Positions 53,351 through 63,714 of a DNA stretch of 64,000 nucleotides are shown here, in pieces. Both the position numbers and the translations under genes were made by a program. The notes under the pieces were generated by a model. It was not told the DNA's origin and searched no databases. It saw only the letters and a program-made list of their open reading frames with translations. Every line of letters starts with the position of its first letter. Position 1 is the stretch's first letter. This stretch comes from Pelomonas sp. CA6 (GTDB lineage Bacteria; Pseudomonadota; Gammaproteobacteria; Burkholderiales; Burkholderiaceae_C): NCBI RefSeq assembly GCF_022549225.1, contig NZ_JAKZFD010000010.1, positions 124,001 through 188,000 on the forward strand. Direction: 5' to 3'.

Positions 53351-54922
53351 ATGAACGGCAGGACGATGCGTATCAGGACCCGGCTGTGCCTGGCCTTCGG
53401 GGTGCTGGCGGTGTTTGTATTGCTGGTGGCGCTGCTTTCGCTGCATTCGCTGGGACAAGCCAACGAGGACTTGGCCCATTACGTGGAGGGGGTGAACGCC
53501 CGCGCCACGTTGGCGGCCGAGGTCCGCAATGCCGTCGACAAGCGCGCCATCGCGGCGCGCAATCTGTTGCTGGTCACCCGGCCCGCGGACATCGCAACGG
53601 AAAAGGCCTCCGTGGAGAGCGCCCAGGCGGATGTCGTCGAAAAGCTGGCCCGGTTGCAGCGCATGGCGCGGGCGGAGGATGTCTCGCCACAGGCGCGCCA
53701 ATTGATCGCCGAGATCGCAGATGTGGAGCAGCGTTATGCCCCCGTCGCGCTGCGCATCGTCGAACTGGCGCTGAAGGGTGAGACGGCCCAGGGCACCACG
53801 ATGATGATCGAGCAATGCCGGCCGCTGCTGGACGCGCTGGACAAGGCGTCCGACGAATACAGGCGGCAAACCGAGACGAACGCCCAGCGGCGCGTCGAGG
53901 AGGCGAATGAACAGTACTCGACGCAGCGCAACGAGCTGATCGTGCTGTGCTCGCTGGCCTTTGTCGCGGCGGTGATCTCGGGCTGGCTGATCGCTCGCGG
54001 TCTGTATCGCGATCTGGGTGCGGAACCGGGCGAGCTCAGCGCCGCCGCCCGCAAGGTCGCGAACGGCGACCTCGGTCCCGTGGTCGGCGCCGCGGCCGCC
54101 ACGGCGGGCAGCGTGCTGGCTTCGCTGGGCAGCATGCAGGAAAGCCTGGCGCTCATCGTGGCGCAGGTGCGCCAGAGCTCCGACTCCATCGCCACCGGTA
54201 GCACCGAGATTGCGACCGGCAATGCCGACCTCAGCCAGCGCACCGAACAGCAGGCCAGCGCGCTGCAGCAGACGGCGGCCACGATGGAAGAACTGGGCAG
54301 CACGGTGCGCCAGAACGCCCAGCACGCCGAGCAGGCCAACCAGCTGGGGCAGGGCGCGTCGGACCTGGCGGTCCGCGGCGGCGAGGTGGTCGGCGAAGTG
54401 GTCCAGACCATGCGCGGCATCCAGCAAAGCTCGCGCAAGATCGAGGAGATCATCGCGGTGATCGATGGCATTGCCTTCCAGACCAACATCCTCGCGCTCA
54501 ATGCCGCGGTGGAGGCCGCGAGGGCTGGTGCGCAGGGGCGTGGCTTTGCGGTCGTCGCCGGCGAGGTGCGCGTGCTGGCGCAGCGCAGCGCCGCCGCAGC
54601 GCAAGAGATCAAGGGCCTGATCACCGACAGCGTGGACCAGGTCGCCAAGGGCTCGTCCCTGGCCGACCGTGCGGGCCATGCGATGGGCGAGATCGTCGCG
54701 GCGATCCGCAAGGTCAGCCAGATCGTCGGTGAGATCAACATGGCCAGCGCGGAACAGAGTTCCGGCGTGGACCAGGTCGGCCAGGCGGTGGCTCAGATGG
54801 ACCGTGCGACGCAGCAGAACGCGGCCTTGGTGGAGCAGAGCGCGGCAGCGGCGGAGAGCCTCAGGCACCAGGCGGATTCGCTGGTTCAGACCGTGGCGGT
54901 CTTCCGCATGGCGGTGGCATGA
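53351..54922 (+). CDS. Methyl-accepting chemotaxis protein
   Basis: This 523-residue chemoreceptor has an N-terminal transmembrane helix ([18 protein letters not shown]). A periplasmic four-helix-bundle sensor resembling 4HB_MCP (residues 35-190) and a second helix ([20 protein letters not shown]) follow. After a HAMP-like linker, the signalling domain has the conserved tip [20 protein letters not shown] and [20 protein letters not shown]. Methylation helices are recognisable. No C-terminal CheR-tether pentapeptide is seen. Ligand unknown. Confidence 0.95.
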   Translation: MNGRTMRIRTRLCLAFGVLAVFVLLVALLSLHSLGQANEDLAHYVEGVNARATLAAEVRNAVDKRAIAARNLLLVTRPADIATEKASVESAQADVVEKLARLQRMARAEDVSPQARQLIAEIADVEQRYAPVALRIVELALKGETAQGTTMMIEQCRPLLDALDKASDEYRRQTETNAQRRVEEANEQYSTQRNELIVLCSLAFVAAVISGWLIARGLYRDLGAEPGELSAAARKVANGDLGPVVGAAAATAGSVLASLGSMQESLALIVAQVRQSSDSIATGSTEIATGNADLSQRTEQQASALQQTAATMEELGSTVRQNAQHAEQANQLGQGASDLAVRGGEVVGEVVQTMRGIQQSSRKIEEIIAVIDGIAFQTNILALNAAVEAARAGAQGRGFAVVAGEVRVLAQRSAAAAQEIKGLITDSVDQVAKGSSLADRAGHAMGEIVAAIRKVSQIVGEINMASAEQSSGVDQVGQAVAQMDRATQQNAALVEQSAAAAESLRHQADSLVQTVAVFRMAVA

Positions 54923-55047
54923 TGACGGCGTCGAGCAGCGGTCTTCTGCGGCGCGGCCTGAATCCCGAATGTCCGGGCGGTGGCTCGGTCGGTATTCATG
55001 CCCTCTTCATGGGCTGGCCCTAATCTGACGCGATGACGGGGGCGGAC

Positions 55048-55416
55048 ATGTTCACACGCTATTTCATGACCAGTGTGCTGGCCACCCTCGTCCACTACAT
55101 GGTGCTGGCCCTCCTGGCCGGCGTGGCCGGATGGACCTCCGGACCGGCCGCCGCGATGGGCGCGGCGATTGGTGGCGTCGTCGCGCTGTGGGGCAACTGG
55201 CACTACACCTTCGTCGAGCGTCGCCGCGAGTCCACGCTGCGGCGTGTGGCCACCCGGTTCACCACCGTGGTTCTGCTCAGCGCGCTGCTGCAGGGCTTGA
55301 TGGTGCAGGGCTTCTGTTCGCAGCTCGGTTTGTCGGTGCTGCCGGCCCAGTTGCTGACGACGCTGCTGCTGTTCCTTCTCGGCTATGGGCTGAATCTACG
55401 TTGGAGCTTCGCATGA
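55048..55416 (+). CDS. GtrA-like membrane protein
   Basis: The ATG at 55048 has GGGGGCGG close upstream; an in-frame ATG at 55033 lacks one. The 122-residue protein has four predicted helices: ATLVHYMVLALLAGVAG, GPAAAMGAAIGGVVALWGNW, FTTVVLLSALLQGLM and LLTTLLLFLLGYGLNLRW. The motif NWHYTF is typical. GtrA proteins flip undecaprenyl-linked sugars. Its stop overlaps the next start. Confidence 0.9.
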   Translation: MFTRYFMTSVLATLVHYMVLALLAGVAGWTSGPAAAMGAAIGGVVALWGNWHYTFVERRRESTLRRVATRFTTVVLLSALLQGLMVQGFCSQLGLSVLPAQLLTTLLLFLLGYGLNLRWSFA

Positions 55417-56408
55417 GCCCCTTCGATCCTCCCGCTCTGGCGGAATACGAGCTGAGCCTGGTCATTCCGGTGTTCAACGAGCAGGACAACCTGATGGTCC
55501 TGCACGAGCGTCTGCGACAGGCGCTGCAAGGCGTGCGCGCGGAGCTGATCTTCGTCGACGACGGCAGCACCGACCACAGTGCGGCGCTGCTGCGCGAGCT
55601 GCAGTCGCGGGACCCGCATGTCGGTGTGCTGCGCTTCAGCCGCAACTTCGGCAAGGAGCAGGCCATCACCGCCGGGCTGCAGGTGGCGCGTGGTCAGGCG
55701 GTGATCCTGATGGACGCCGACCTGCAGCATCCGCCCGAGATGATTCCGGCCATGCGGGCCGCCTGGCGCGACGGCGCCGACGTCGTGAACATGCGGCGTC
55801 GCAGCCGCGAGGACGAATCCTGGCTGAAGCGGCATGCCGCGCAGGGCTTCTATCGTCTGATCAACCGGCTCAGCGACATTCCCATCCCGGACGGCGTGGG
55901 GGACTTCCGGCTGTTCAGCCGGCGCGCGGTGGATGCGCTGAACCAGCTGCAGGAACGCAACCGCTTCATGAAGGGTTTGTTCGCGTGGATAGGCTATCGC
56001 CAGACCACACTGGACTATGACTGCGCGCAGCGTCAGGCGGGCCACAGCAAATGGCGCTTCCGGCAGCTGTGGAACTTCGCGCTGGAAGGCATCACCGCCT
56101 TCTCGGTCGCGCCGCTGAAGGTGGCGACCAAGCTGGGCCTGGCCAGCGCGCTGGCGTCCTTTGCCTTCGGGCTGTACTTCTTCGTGCGGGCGCTGGCTTA
56201 TGGGGACCCGGTGCCTGGCTTCCCGACTTTGATCGTCGTCGTCCTGATGCTGGGCGGGCTGCAACTGCTGGCCATCGGCGTGCTGGGTGAGTACATCGGG
56301 CGCCTCAGCCTGGAGAGCAAGCGCCGGCCGCTGTTCCTGGTCGAATCCTACGAACCGGCTAGGTCGGCCATGCCGATGGAGGAACGGGTGGTGCATGCAC
56401 CGAACTGA
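55413..56408 (+). CDS. GtrB-like family 2 glycosyltransferase
   Basis: This 331-residue GT2 enzyme has LSLVIPVFNEQDNLMVLHER, the DxD-type ILMDADLQHPPEMIP and FRLFSRRAVDALNQLQERNR. Two C-terminal membrane helices are visible (LASALASFAFGLYFFVRAL and LIVVVLMLGGLQLLAIGVLG). Members transfer glucose or arabinose-type sugars to polyprenyl phosphate. With gtrA and the ArnT-like gene it forms a three-gene glycosylation cassette; starts overlap on both sides. Confidence 0.93.
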   Translation: MSPFDPPALAEYELSLVIPVFNEQDNLMVLHERLRQALQGVRAELIFVDDGSTDHSAALLRELQSRDPHVGVLRFSRNFGKEQAITAGLQVARGQAVILMDADLQHPPEMIPAMRAAWRDGADVVNMRRRSREDESWLKRHAAQGFYRLINRLSDIPIPDGVGDFRLFSRRAVDALNQLQERNRFMKGLFAWIGYRQTTLDYDCAQRQAGHSKWRFRQLWNFALEGITAFSVAPLKVATKLGLASALASFAFGLYFFVRALAYGDPVPGFPTLIVVVLMLGGLQLLAIGVLGEYIGRLSLESKRRPLFLVESYEPARSAMPMEERVVHAPN

Positions 56409-57876
56409 CACGAGGCCGGACGACCGCGCGCTGCGCGCGGTCTGGGGGCTGCTGGGACTGCTGCTGGTGCTGCGCCTGCTGGCCATGGCCGGCTTGCCGC
56501 TCATGGACACCACCGAGGCCCGCTACGCCGAAATCGCCCGCAAGATGCTGGCCTGGCAGGACTGGGTCACGCCCTGGCATGCGCAGGGGCAGCCCTTCTG
56601 GGCCAAGCCGCCGCTGTCGTTCTGGATGACGGCGCTGAGCATGCGGCTGTTCGGCGTCAACGAGTTCGCGGCAAGGTTGCCGCATCTGCTGTGCGGCCTG
56701 GCCATCGCGTGGATGAGCGCCCGTTTCGCGCTGCGTCAGCACACGGACGCAGCGCAGGCCCCCAGGCTGCGCGCCTGGGTCTGGGCGTTGCTGGGCGGCT
56801 CGCTGCTCTTCGTGGTCTCGGCCGGGGCGGTGATGACCGATGCCGCGCTGGTGCTGTGCGCCACCGGCGCGATGTGTGCCTTCTGGAATGCCCAGCAGCA
56901 GGGCGACCGCCGTGCGGCCTGGACCTTCTTCGTCTGGCTGGGCCTGGGGCTGCTGGCCAAGGGACCGCTGATCCTGGTGCTGGTGGGGCTGCCCCTGCTC
57001 GGCTGGTGCGCCTGGGAAGGGGCCTGGACGCGCGCCTGGCGCGCGCTGCCCTGGCTGCGCGGCGTCGCGCTGGCCTTGCTGGTCGCCGCGCCCTGGTATG
57101 GGCTGGCGGAGCAGCGCACGCCGGGCTTCCTGGCCTACTTCATCGTCGGCGAACACTGGCATCGTTTTGTCACGCCGGGCTGGGCCGGCGACCTGTACGG
57201 CAAGGCGCACCGCGCCGCGCCGGGCACGATCTGGCTGTTCGCCTTCGCAGCGGCGCTGCCCTGGAGTGTGCTGCTGCCCCTGGCGGCATGGCGCCGCCAC
57301 CGCTCGGCACCGGGGGCCGGCACGGCGCAGGCCTCGCTGCGCCGCTATCTGTGGCTGTGGGCCTTGACGCCGCTGCTGTTCTTCAGCGCCGCGCGCAACA
57401 TCATCTGGCCCTACGCGCTGCCGGCCTTGCCGGCCGCGGCGCTGCTGGCGGCTTTCTGGTGCCTGGACCGCCCCGCGCAGAGTCTGCGCGGGCTGCTCGC
57501 GGGGCTGCTGGCCAGCGTGGCGATGATGCTGGGGGCGCTGGGCTGGGCCTTCAGCAACGGCCATGCGGAAGCAGCCAGCGCGCGCCGTCAGGTGCTGATG
57601 TATGAGCGCGAGCATCGCGCGGGGCAGCCGCTGATCTTCCTGGACAAGCAGCCTTTCTCGGCCGAGTTCTACAGCCGTGGACAGGCCCGCAGCGCGGCGA
57701 CACCGGAGGCCTTGCGCGCGCAATGCGGCGCGGCCGGCTGCCTGGCCGTGTTGCCCGAAGGCATGACGGGCGCGCTGCTGGAGACCGGGCTGCGCCCGGT
57801 GCGCGTGCTCGGCGAGGGGCATGCCGACCGCCTCTGGGAGCTGAGCGCGAGCGAAGCCGGCCCGCCCCCGCGCTGA
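56395..57876 (+). CDS. ArnT-like membrane glycosyltransferase (GT39/GT83)
   Basis: The ATG at 56395 overlaps the GT2 gene by 14 bases and gives 493 residues. A polytopic N-terminal region contains the ArnT/PMT motif LMDTTEARYAEIARKML and the loop WVTPWHAQGQPFWAKPPLSF. At least ten hydrophobic helices follow. Such enzymes move sugars from lipid carriers onto lipid A or proteins in the periplasm. Upstream GtrA/GtrB-like proteins would supply the lipid-linked sugar. Acceptor unknown. Confidence 0.88.
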   Translation: MHRTDTRPDDRALRAVWGLLGLLLVLRLLAMAGLPLMDTTEARYAEIARKMLAWQDWVTPWHAQGQPFWAKPPLSFWMTALSMRLFGVNEFAARLPHLLCGLAIAWMSARFALRQHTDAAQAPRLRAWVWALLGGSLLFVVSAGAVMTDAALVLCATGAMCAFWNAQQQGDRRAAWTFFVWLGLGLLAKGPLILVLVGLPLLGWCAWEGAWTRAWRALPWLRGVALALLVAAPWYGLAEQRTPGFLAYFIVGEHWHRFVTPGWAGDLYGKAHRAAPGTIWLFAFAAALPWSVLLPLAAWRRHRSAPGAGTAQASLRRYLWLWALTPLLFFSAARNIIWPYALPALPAAALLAAFWCLDRPAQSLRGLLAGLLASVAMMLGALGWAFSNGHAEAASARRQVLMYEREHRAGQPLIFLDKQPFSAEFYSRGQARSAATPEALRAQCGAAGCLAVLPEGMTGALLETGLRPVRVLGEGHADRLWELSASEAGPPPR

Positions 57877-57982
57877 GCGCCGGGCTCCCCCTTCGGTGGG
57901 CCCTCTTCGATGGGGTGGCGCGAGTGCCGATCTGCGGCCAAAGTTGTCGCTGTTGAAGCAGCTCGGATCCCAGGAGGCCGCC

Positions 57983-58222
57983 ATGCATTTCGCCGAAGTC
58001 GACGCCGGGGATTACCGCATCTACGCGGTCGCGCTGGAGCGCCCGCCGTCCGGCTATGTGGCGGCGGTGGTCGTGATGCGCGTGGTGGGCGAGCGACGCG
58101 AGGCGTTTCGCGACGAGGCCCTGGCCGGTGGCTATGGCTGGCCCACGCCCGCCGAGGCCCTGCGCTTTGCGGTGAACGCCGGGCACGAGGCGGTGATGTG
58201 CCGGGTGGGCATGCGCGCCTGA
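57983..58222 (+). CDS. Small unknown protein
   Basis: The ATG at 57983 has AGGAGG right upstream and gives 79 residues starting MHFAEVDAGDYRIYAVALER. Mixed alpha/beta, soluble, with ALAGGYGWPTPAEALRFAVN near the end. The strong ribosome site and regular composition support a real gene. No function recognised. Confidence 0.65.
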   Translation: MHFAEVDAGDYRIYAVALERPPSGYVAAVVVMRVVGERREAFRDEALAGGYGWPTPAEALRFAVNAGHEAVMCRVGMRA

Positions 58223-58359
58223 CGGGCACAGACCTGGCCTTTGGCGGATCGCAACGCCAATCGCATCGCGGCCGCCATTCGGGTCGCCCAGACCGTCATT
58301 CGTCGCCTCCTTGACCTTGGCAGGTTGGGCCCGGGCCCCGAGCCGGCTATCGTGCCGGC

Positions 58360-59442
58360 ATGTCCGATGCACAAGAACTTGTCGCGCCCCCGCCGTCCTC
58401 GGGCTGGCCCGGCTTCGTGGCCTATCTGACGCCGGCACGGGTTCTGCTGGCCCTGACCCTGGCCTTCATCGCGGCGGCGCTGCTGTCGCCCATCTTCATC
58501 ACGCCGTTCCCCATCTTGCTGGGGCGCACGCTGTTCGTCGGCATGCTGGCGCTGCTCGCCTTCTCGGCCGCGGGGCAGTGGCCGCAGCGCCTGCCGGTCT
58601 GGTGCGCGCGCTGGCTGTTTCAGGTGGTGGTGGTGGCGGCGGCGGTGCCGCTGGCGACGCTGATCGTCTACCTCGTCGCCACCGGTGGCGACCTGGCCAG
58701 CTTCTTCCGCAGCGAGGCCCGGGTGATGGGTTTCATGTGGATCGCCGGCACCGGCCTGCTGCTCGGGCCTTTGCTGGCCATGGGGGCGCTGTACCGCCAA
58801 CGCGATGCCGAGGCGCGCAGCCAGGCCCTGCATTTCGAGTTGGAGCGCAGCGAGCTGGAGCGCCAGGCCCTGGACGCACGTCTGCGCCTGCTGCAGGCCC
58901 AGGTGGAGCCGCACTTTCTCTTCAACACCCTGGCCAATGTGCGCGAGCTGGTGGAGTCCGGCTCGGCCCAGGCCGCACCGGTGCTGCGCAGCCTGATCGC
59001 CTATCTGCGCGCGGCCATGCCGCGGCTGCAGAACGAAAGCAGCACACTGGGCGACGAGCTCTCGCTGGTGCAGGCCTATCTGGAGCTGATGCACCTGCGC
59101 ATGCCGGACCGCCTGCGCTATGAGATCACCGTGCCGGCGGATCTGCAGGGACTGCGTTTTCCGCCGATGGCGCTGCTGACCCTGGTGGAGAACGCGGTAC
59201 GACACGGCATTGACCCCAGTGAGCAGGGCGGACGCATCGACGTCGGCGGCGCGCGCGCCGGCGCGGAGCTGCGGCTGTGGGTCAGCGACAGTGGCGTGGG
59301 CCTGACGCAGAGCATGGGCTCGGGCACCGGGCTGCGCAACCTGAGCGAGCGGCTCAAGCTGTTCTACGGCCCGTCGGCGGCGCTGGACCTGACCGAAAAT
59401 CGGCCCCACGGCCTGCGTGCCGAGATCCGCATCCAGCCCTGA
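58360..59442 (+). CDS. LytS/AlgZ-type sensor histidine kinase
   Basis: The 360-residue protein has four hydrophobic segments in the first 150 residues (for example ALTLAFIAAALLSPIFI and WLFQVVVVAAAVPLATLIVY). A HisKA_7TM-like kinase block follows: LLQAQVEPHFLFNTLANVRE, with the conserved His, then MALLTLVENAVRHGIDPSEQ and GVGLTQSMGSGTGLRNLSER of the ATPase. This is PF06580-type. The LytTR regulator 34 bases downstream is the obvious partner. Confidence 0.93.
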   Translation: MSDAQELVAPPPSSGWPGFVAYLTPARVLLALTLAFIAAALLSPIFITPFPILLGRTLFVGMLALLAFSAAGQWPQRLPVWCARWLFQVVVVAAAVPLATLIVYLVATGGDLASFFRSEARVMGFMWIAGTGLLLGPLLAMGALYRQRDAEARSQALHFELERSELERQALDARLRLLQAQVEPHFLFNTLANVRELVESGSAQAAPVLRSLIAYLRAAMPRLQNESSTLGDELSLVQAYLELMHLRMPDRLRYEITVPADLQGLRFPPMALLTLVENAVRHGIDPSEQGGRIDVGGARAGAELRLWVSDSGVGLTQSMGSGTGLRNLSERLKLFYGPSAALDLTENRPHGLRAEIRIQP

Positions 59443-59476
59443 ACCGAGTCGACATCCCCGCGCAAGCGCCACGGCC

Positions 59477-60304
59477 ATGAACACCCTCCGACCGACCGCC
59501 CTGATCGCCGACGACGAACCGCTGCTGCGCGACAGCCTGGTGCGCGCGCTGGGGCGGGTGTGGCCCGAGCTGGAGGTGGTGGCGCAGGCGCGCAACGGCC
59601 GCGAGGCCATGGAATTGTTCGACGCCCATCAACCGGATGTGGTCTTCCTGGACGTGCACATGCCCGGCCACAACGGCATGGAGGCGGCGCGCCATGTCGC
59701 GCGTCGCGCTCACATCGTTTTCGTCACTGCGTTCGAGCAGTACGCGCTGCAGGCCTTCGATCGGGGTGCGCTGGACTATCTGGTCAAGCCGCTGGACGAG
59801 GCCCGGCTGGCCGAGACCGTGCAACGCCTGCGCGAGCGACTGGCCGAGCGTCAGCCCGCGACTGGCGTCAACACCGAGGCCATGGATGCCGTGCTGCAGG
59901 AGTTGGCGCGCCGCCTGGCGCAGCAGTCCGGGCGAGCCTCGCCGGGCGCTTCGGCGCCCGCCGCGGGGGCGGACGAGGGGCCGCTGCAATGGATACGCGC
60001 GTCGGTGGGGCAGACGCTGAAGCTGATCCCGGTGGACCAGATCCTGTTCCTGCGCTCCGACGAGAAATACACGCTGGTCGTCTCGCAGGACGGCGAGGCG
60101 CTGATCCGTACGCCGATCCGCGAGCTGATCGAGCGCCTGGACCCCCAGCGTTTCGTGCAGGTGCACCGCTCGGTGGTGGTCAACCTGCACGCGATCAGCC
60201 ATGTCACGCGCGGCCCTAACGAAACGGCCGACTTGCACCTGAAGGGCCGGCCCGAGGTGCTGCCGGTGAGCCGCAGCTATCTGCACCTGTTCCGGCAGAT
60301 GTAG
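59477..60304 (+). CDS. LytTR-family response regulator
   Basis: The ATG at 59477 gives 275 residues. The receiver domain shows ALIADDEPLLRDSLVRALGR, phospho-Asp in DVVFLDVHMPGHNGM and Lys in LVKPLDEARLAE. A linker (150-175) leads to a LytTR DNA-binding domain: VDQILFLRSDEKYTLVVSQD and RFVQVHRSVVVNLHAISHVT. It is the partner of the upstream LytS-type kinase. Target genes unknown. Confidence 0.94.
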   Translation: MNTLRPTALIADDEPLLRDSLVRALGRVWPELEVVAQARNGREAMELFDAHQPDVVFLDVHMPGHNGMEAARHVARRAHIVFVTAFEQYALQAFDRGALDYLVKPLDEARLAETVQRLRERLAERQPATGVNTEAMDAVLQELARRLAQQSGRASPGASAPAAGADEGPLQWIRASVGQTLKLIPVDQILFLRSDEKYTLVVSQDGEALIRTPIRELIERLDPQRFVQVHRSVVVNLHAISHVTRGPNETADLHLKGRPEVLPVSRSYLHLFRQM

Positions 60305-60336
60305 TCCGATCCTCCGGTGTGGCGCAGGCGGTGGCT

Positions 60337-60576
60337 TTAGCGCCTGCCGGCCTTGCCGTGGACCACCACCGGGTCCAGCAGCCACACCGTGACGCCGCCA
60401 CCCAGCGACTGCAGCACCGCCAGCGCCGCGACGACCAGCACGGCTAGCAGCAGCGAGACATGCAGCGCGCTGTCCGACAGGCGATGCAGCCAGCGTCGCG
60501 AACGCGAGCTCTGCGTGGGCATGGACGAGTCAGCCCCATGGACCCGATGTGTGAAACCCAGGCGCATGAACTTCAT
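60337..60576 (-). CDS. Small single-span membrane protein, unknown
   Basis: The ATG at 60576 has AAGGAG six bases upstream. The 79-residue product has a basic N-terminus and one transmembrane helix (SLLLAVLVVAALAVLQSLGG). Function unknown; convergent with the LytTR gene. Confidence 0.6.
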   Translation of the reverse strand: MKFMRLGFTHRVHGADSSMPTQSSRSRRWLHRLSDSALHVSLLLAVLVVAALAVLQSLGGGVTVWLLDPVVVHGKAGRR

Positions 60577-60786
60577 GATGAGCTCCTTGGCACCATGAAC
60601 GCTTGGCGTGTACCGGAGGCGGCCTTGACGAGCCGGCCTTCGCGAAGAAGGCCGGATGCCGCATCCTCCGTATCCCCGCTGGAAGTTTAGGCGTCGGTCC
60701 TGGCGAGTTCCAGGCGCGCGGCGGGGGGGCGCAAGGGGGCAGAACGCGGGGCCGTGGCCGGCGCACCGCCCCCGCCCGGCGCGGGC

Positions 60787-62598
60787 TTAGAAGGGCTCGG
60801 TGCGGCGCAGCAGCCAGTCGCGCGCGGCGCCATCCACCAGCGGCAACAGGCGGGCACGCACCTCGGCGTGGTAGGCGTTGAGCCACTCGATCTCGGCTGT
60901 GTCCAGCAGCGCGCGATCGATGCAGTCGGTGGCGATGGGGCACAGCGTCAGGGTCTCGAAGCCCAGCATCTCGCCGAAGGCGTTGTGCTCCGGCGTGTCC
61001 ACCGCCACGTTCAGCACCAGGTTCTCGATGCGCACCCCCCACTGGCTGGGTCGGTACAGGCCCGGTTCGATGGAGGTGATCATGCCCGGCTCCATCGCCA
61101 TGTTGGCGTCAGGCACCGCCTTGGAGATGCTCTGCGGGCCCTCGTGCACGTTCATGAAATAGCCGACGCCGTGGCCGGTGCCATGGCCGTAGTCCAGGCC
61201 GTGCTGCCACAGCGGCGCACGCGCGATCGCGTCCAGCATGGGGCTCAACGTGCCGCGCGGGAAGCGCGTGCGCGACAGCGCGATCGTGCCCTTGAGCACC
61301 AGCGTGTAGTCGCGCCGCTGGGCCGGCGTCACGGTGCCGATGGCCCACACGCGGGTGATGTCGGTGGTGCCGCCCAGGTATTGGCCGCCGGAGTCGATCA
61401 GCAGCAGGCCGTCGCCGGCGATGGCCGAGAAGGATTCCGGCGTGGCGCGGTAATGGGGCAGGGCGCCGTTGGCGTTGAAGCCGGCGATGGTCGAGAAGCT
61501 CAGGCCCACGAAGCCCGGGCGGCGCGCGCGCTCGGCGCTCAGCCATTCGTCCACCGTCAACTCGCTCAGCGCCTCGCCGGCGGCCAGCGCGGCCTCGAAG
61601 CGGGCGTAGAAGGCGCACATCGCCGCGCCGTCCTGCTCCATGGCCTCGCGCACGAAGCGGGCCTCGGCGGCGGTCTTGCGGCTCTTGGCCAGCGTGCTGG
61701 GGTTGATGGCCTCGACCACGCGGGCGCCGGCCGGCAGGGCTTCGCGCAGGCCCAGCGTACTGCGGCGCGGATCGATTAGCACGCAGGCCTCGGCGGGCAG
61801 CGCGGCGAGCGCGGCGCGGGCCTGGTCGTAGTCGGCCAGCGCCACGCCGTCCGCGGCCAGGCGCGCCGCCAGCTCGGCGGGCACCTTGCCGGCGCCCACG
61901 AAGAGCCGGGCCTGCTGCGCGTCCAGCAGCAGGTGAGCCATGAACACCGGGTTGTAGCTGACGTCGGCGCCGCGCAGATTGAGCAGCCAGGCCACGTCGT
62001 CGACGCTGGAAATCAGGTGGTGGCTGGCGCCCTTCGCGGCCATCGCGGCGCGCACCTGGGCCAGCTTGTCGGCCCGGCTCACCGTGGCCTGTGGCGCCTG
62101 GTGCTCGTACACGGGCGCCTGCGGCAGCGTGGGGCGGTCCTCCCAGACACGGTCCAGCAGGTCCAGCTCGGTGCGCAGCGCGATGCCCCGCGCCTCCAGC
62201 GCCGTGCGCAGCAGCTGGGCCTGGGCCAGGCCCAGGCATTGGCCGTCCACCGCCAGCGCCTGACCCGTCTGCAGCGTGTTCGCGATCCACTCGATGTGGT
62301 GCAGCGCGGCGCCGGTGGGGATCTTGAACAGCGTGATGCCGCTGCCGTCCAGTTCGCGCTCGGCCTGGGTCCAGTAGCGGCTGTCGGCGAACAACCGGGC
62401 GTCGTCCAGGGTCACCACCAGGGTGCCCATGGAGCCGGTGAAACCCGACAGCCATTCGCGGCCCTGCCAGCGTTCGGGCAGGTATTCCGACAGATGGGGG
62501 TCGGCCGAGGGCACGAGGCAGGCATGGGTGCCGGTGTCGCGCATGGCGTCGCGCAGGCGGGAAATGCGGAGTTTGATCTGCGAAATGCGGGCGTCCAT
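60787..62598 (-). CDS. M24-family Xaa-Pro aminopeptidase (PepP-like)
   Basis: The ATG at 62598 gives 603 residues, the long three-domain aminopeptidase P type. Two creatinase-like N-domains (MDARISQIKLRISRLRDAMR) precede the pita-bread catalytic domain. Metal ligands appear in LLIDSGGQYLGGTTDITRVW, DYGHGTGHGVGYFMNVHEGP and ITSIEPGLYRPSQWGVRIEN. It removes N-terminal residues before proline. The ORF extends upstream without support. It lies downstream of kynA on the same strand. Confidence 0.93.
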   Translation of the reverse strand: MDARISQIKLRISRLRDAMRDTGTHACLVPSADPHLSEYLPERWQGREWLSGFTGSMGTLVVTLDDARLFADSRYWTQAERELDGSGITLFKIPTGAALHHIEWIANTLQTGQALAVDGQCLGLAQAQLLRTALEARGIALRTELDLLDRVWEDRPTLPQAPVYEHQAPQATVSRADKLAQVRAAMAAKGASHHLISSVDDVAWLLNLRGADVSYNPVFMAHLLLDAQQARLFVGAGKVPAELAARLAADGVALADYDQARAALAALPAEACVLIDPRRSTLGLREALPAGARVVEAINPSTLAKSRKTAAEARFVREAMEQDGAAMCAFYARFEAALAAGEALSELTVDEWLSAERARRPGFVGLSFSTIAGFNANGALPHYRATPESFSAIAGDGLLLIDSGGQYLGGTTDITRVWAIGTVTPAQRRDYTLVLKGTIALSRTRFPRGTLSPMLDAIARAPLWQHGLDYGHGTGHGVGYFMNVHEGPQSISKAVPDANMAMEPGMITSIEPGLYRPSQWGVRIENLVLNVAVDTPEHNAFGEMLGFETLTLCPIATDCIDRALLDTAEIEWLNAYHAEVRARLLPLVDGAARDWLLRRTEPF

Positions 62599-62793
62599 GG
62601 GTGTCTCGTCTCCGTGTTCTTGGCGCGGGTGTCCTGTCGTGGGACCGGGTGCCGGACGGGCCCGGGTGGGGCCGTGGCCGGCAAGGGCTGTCGCCGCCCG
62701 GGGCCAGCGTGGCCCGAGGCGGTGCGGTAGGCCCGGCGCTGCCGGGTCCATCCTGGCGGGAATTGTAGGAGCCTGATCCAGATCAGGGCGCAA

Positions 62794-62814
62794 GGCGGGC
62801 GTTCAGCGCCCGCC
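62794..62814 (-). terminator. Hairpin after kynA
   Basis: GGCGGGCG and CGCCCGCC form a perfect eight-base stem around a five-base loop, 13 bases after the kynA stop. No T-run follows on the minus strand, so termination is uncertain. The rest of 62599-62826 shows nothing else. Confidence 0.4.
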
Positions 62815-62826
62815 CGCCTTGCCGGC

Positions 62827-63714
62827 TCACAGCTCGGTGCGCAGCGCCCAGAGCTCGGGGAAGAGCACGGTGTCCAGCATCTTGCGCAGATAACCGACGC
62901 CGGAGGTGCCGCCGGTGCCGCGCTTGAAGCCGATCACGCGCTCCACCGTGGTGACATGGCGGAAGCGCCAGAGGCGGAAGGCGTCCTCCAGGTCCACCAG
63001 CTCCTCGCCCATCTGGTAGAGGTCCCAGTGCGCGCGCGGGTCGCGGTAGACGGCCAGCCAGGCGGCCTTGACGCCCTCGTCGGCGGCATAGGGCTGGGTC
63101 CAGTCGCGCTCGACATGGCGGGCGGGCACGGCGATGCCGCGCCGCGCCATCAGGCGCAGCACCTCGTCGTACAGCGAGGGGGCGCGCCACGCGGCCTCCA
63201 CCGCCGCCAGCAGTTCGGGCCGGTGCGCATGCGGCTTGAGCATGGCCGCGTTCTTGTTGCCCAGCATGAATTCGATCTGGCGGTACTGCCAACTCTGGAA
63301 ACCGCTGCTGTTGGACAGATAGGGCCGGATCGCCGAGTACTCCGGGGGCGTCATCGTGGCCAGCACATCCCAGGCATGGACCAGCTGTTCCATGATGCGC
63401 GAGACGCGCGCCAGCATCTTGAAGGCCTCGGGCAACTGGTCCTGGCCGACGCATCGCACCGCGGCATGCAGCTCGTGCAGCATCAGCTTCATCCACAGCT
63501 CCGAGGTCTGGTGCTGGACGATGAAGAGCATCTCGTTGTGGTCCGGCGAGAGCGGATGCTGCGCGGACAGCACCTGGTCCAGGTGCAGGTAGTCGCCGTA
63601 GCTCATGTCGCGCGAGAAATCCAGCTGCGCGCCTTCGTCGCGGACGATCTGCTCGCTGCGGCCGGCCCCGGCATCGGCGCCGTGCGCAGGGGTGGGGTGG
63701 TGGGGACAGCTCAT
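62827..63714 (-). CDS. kynA: Tryptophan 2,3-dioxygenase
   Basis: The ATG at 63714 gives 295 residues. TDO features are present: [60 protein letters not shown] and [20 protein letters not shown] with heme-ligand His and GTGGTSGV binding tryptophan's amino group. It opens the indole ring to N-formylkynurenine. The start overlaps the kynU stop, an operon for tryptophan catabolism. Confidence 0.97.
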   Translation of the reverse strand: MSCPHHPTPAHGADAGAGRSEQIVRDEGAQLDFSRDMSYGDYLHLDQVLSAQHPLSPDHNEMLFIVQHQTSELWMKLMLHELHAAVRCVGQDQLPEAFKMLARVSRIMEQLVHAWDVLATMTPPEYSAIRPYLSNSSGFQSWQYRQIEFMLGNKNAAMLKPHAHRPELLAAVEAAWRAPSLYDEVLRLMARRGIAVPARHVERDWTQPYAADEGVKAAWLAVYRDPRAHWDLYQMGEELVDLEDAFRLWRFRHVTTVERVIGFKRGTGGTSGVGYLRKMLDTVLFPELWALRTEL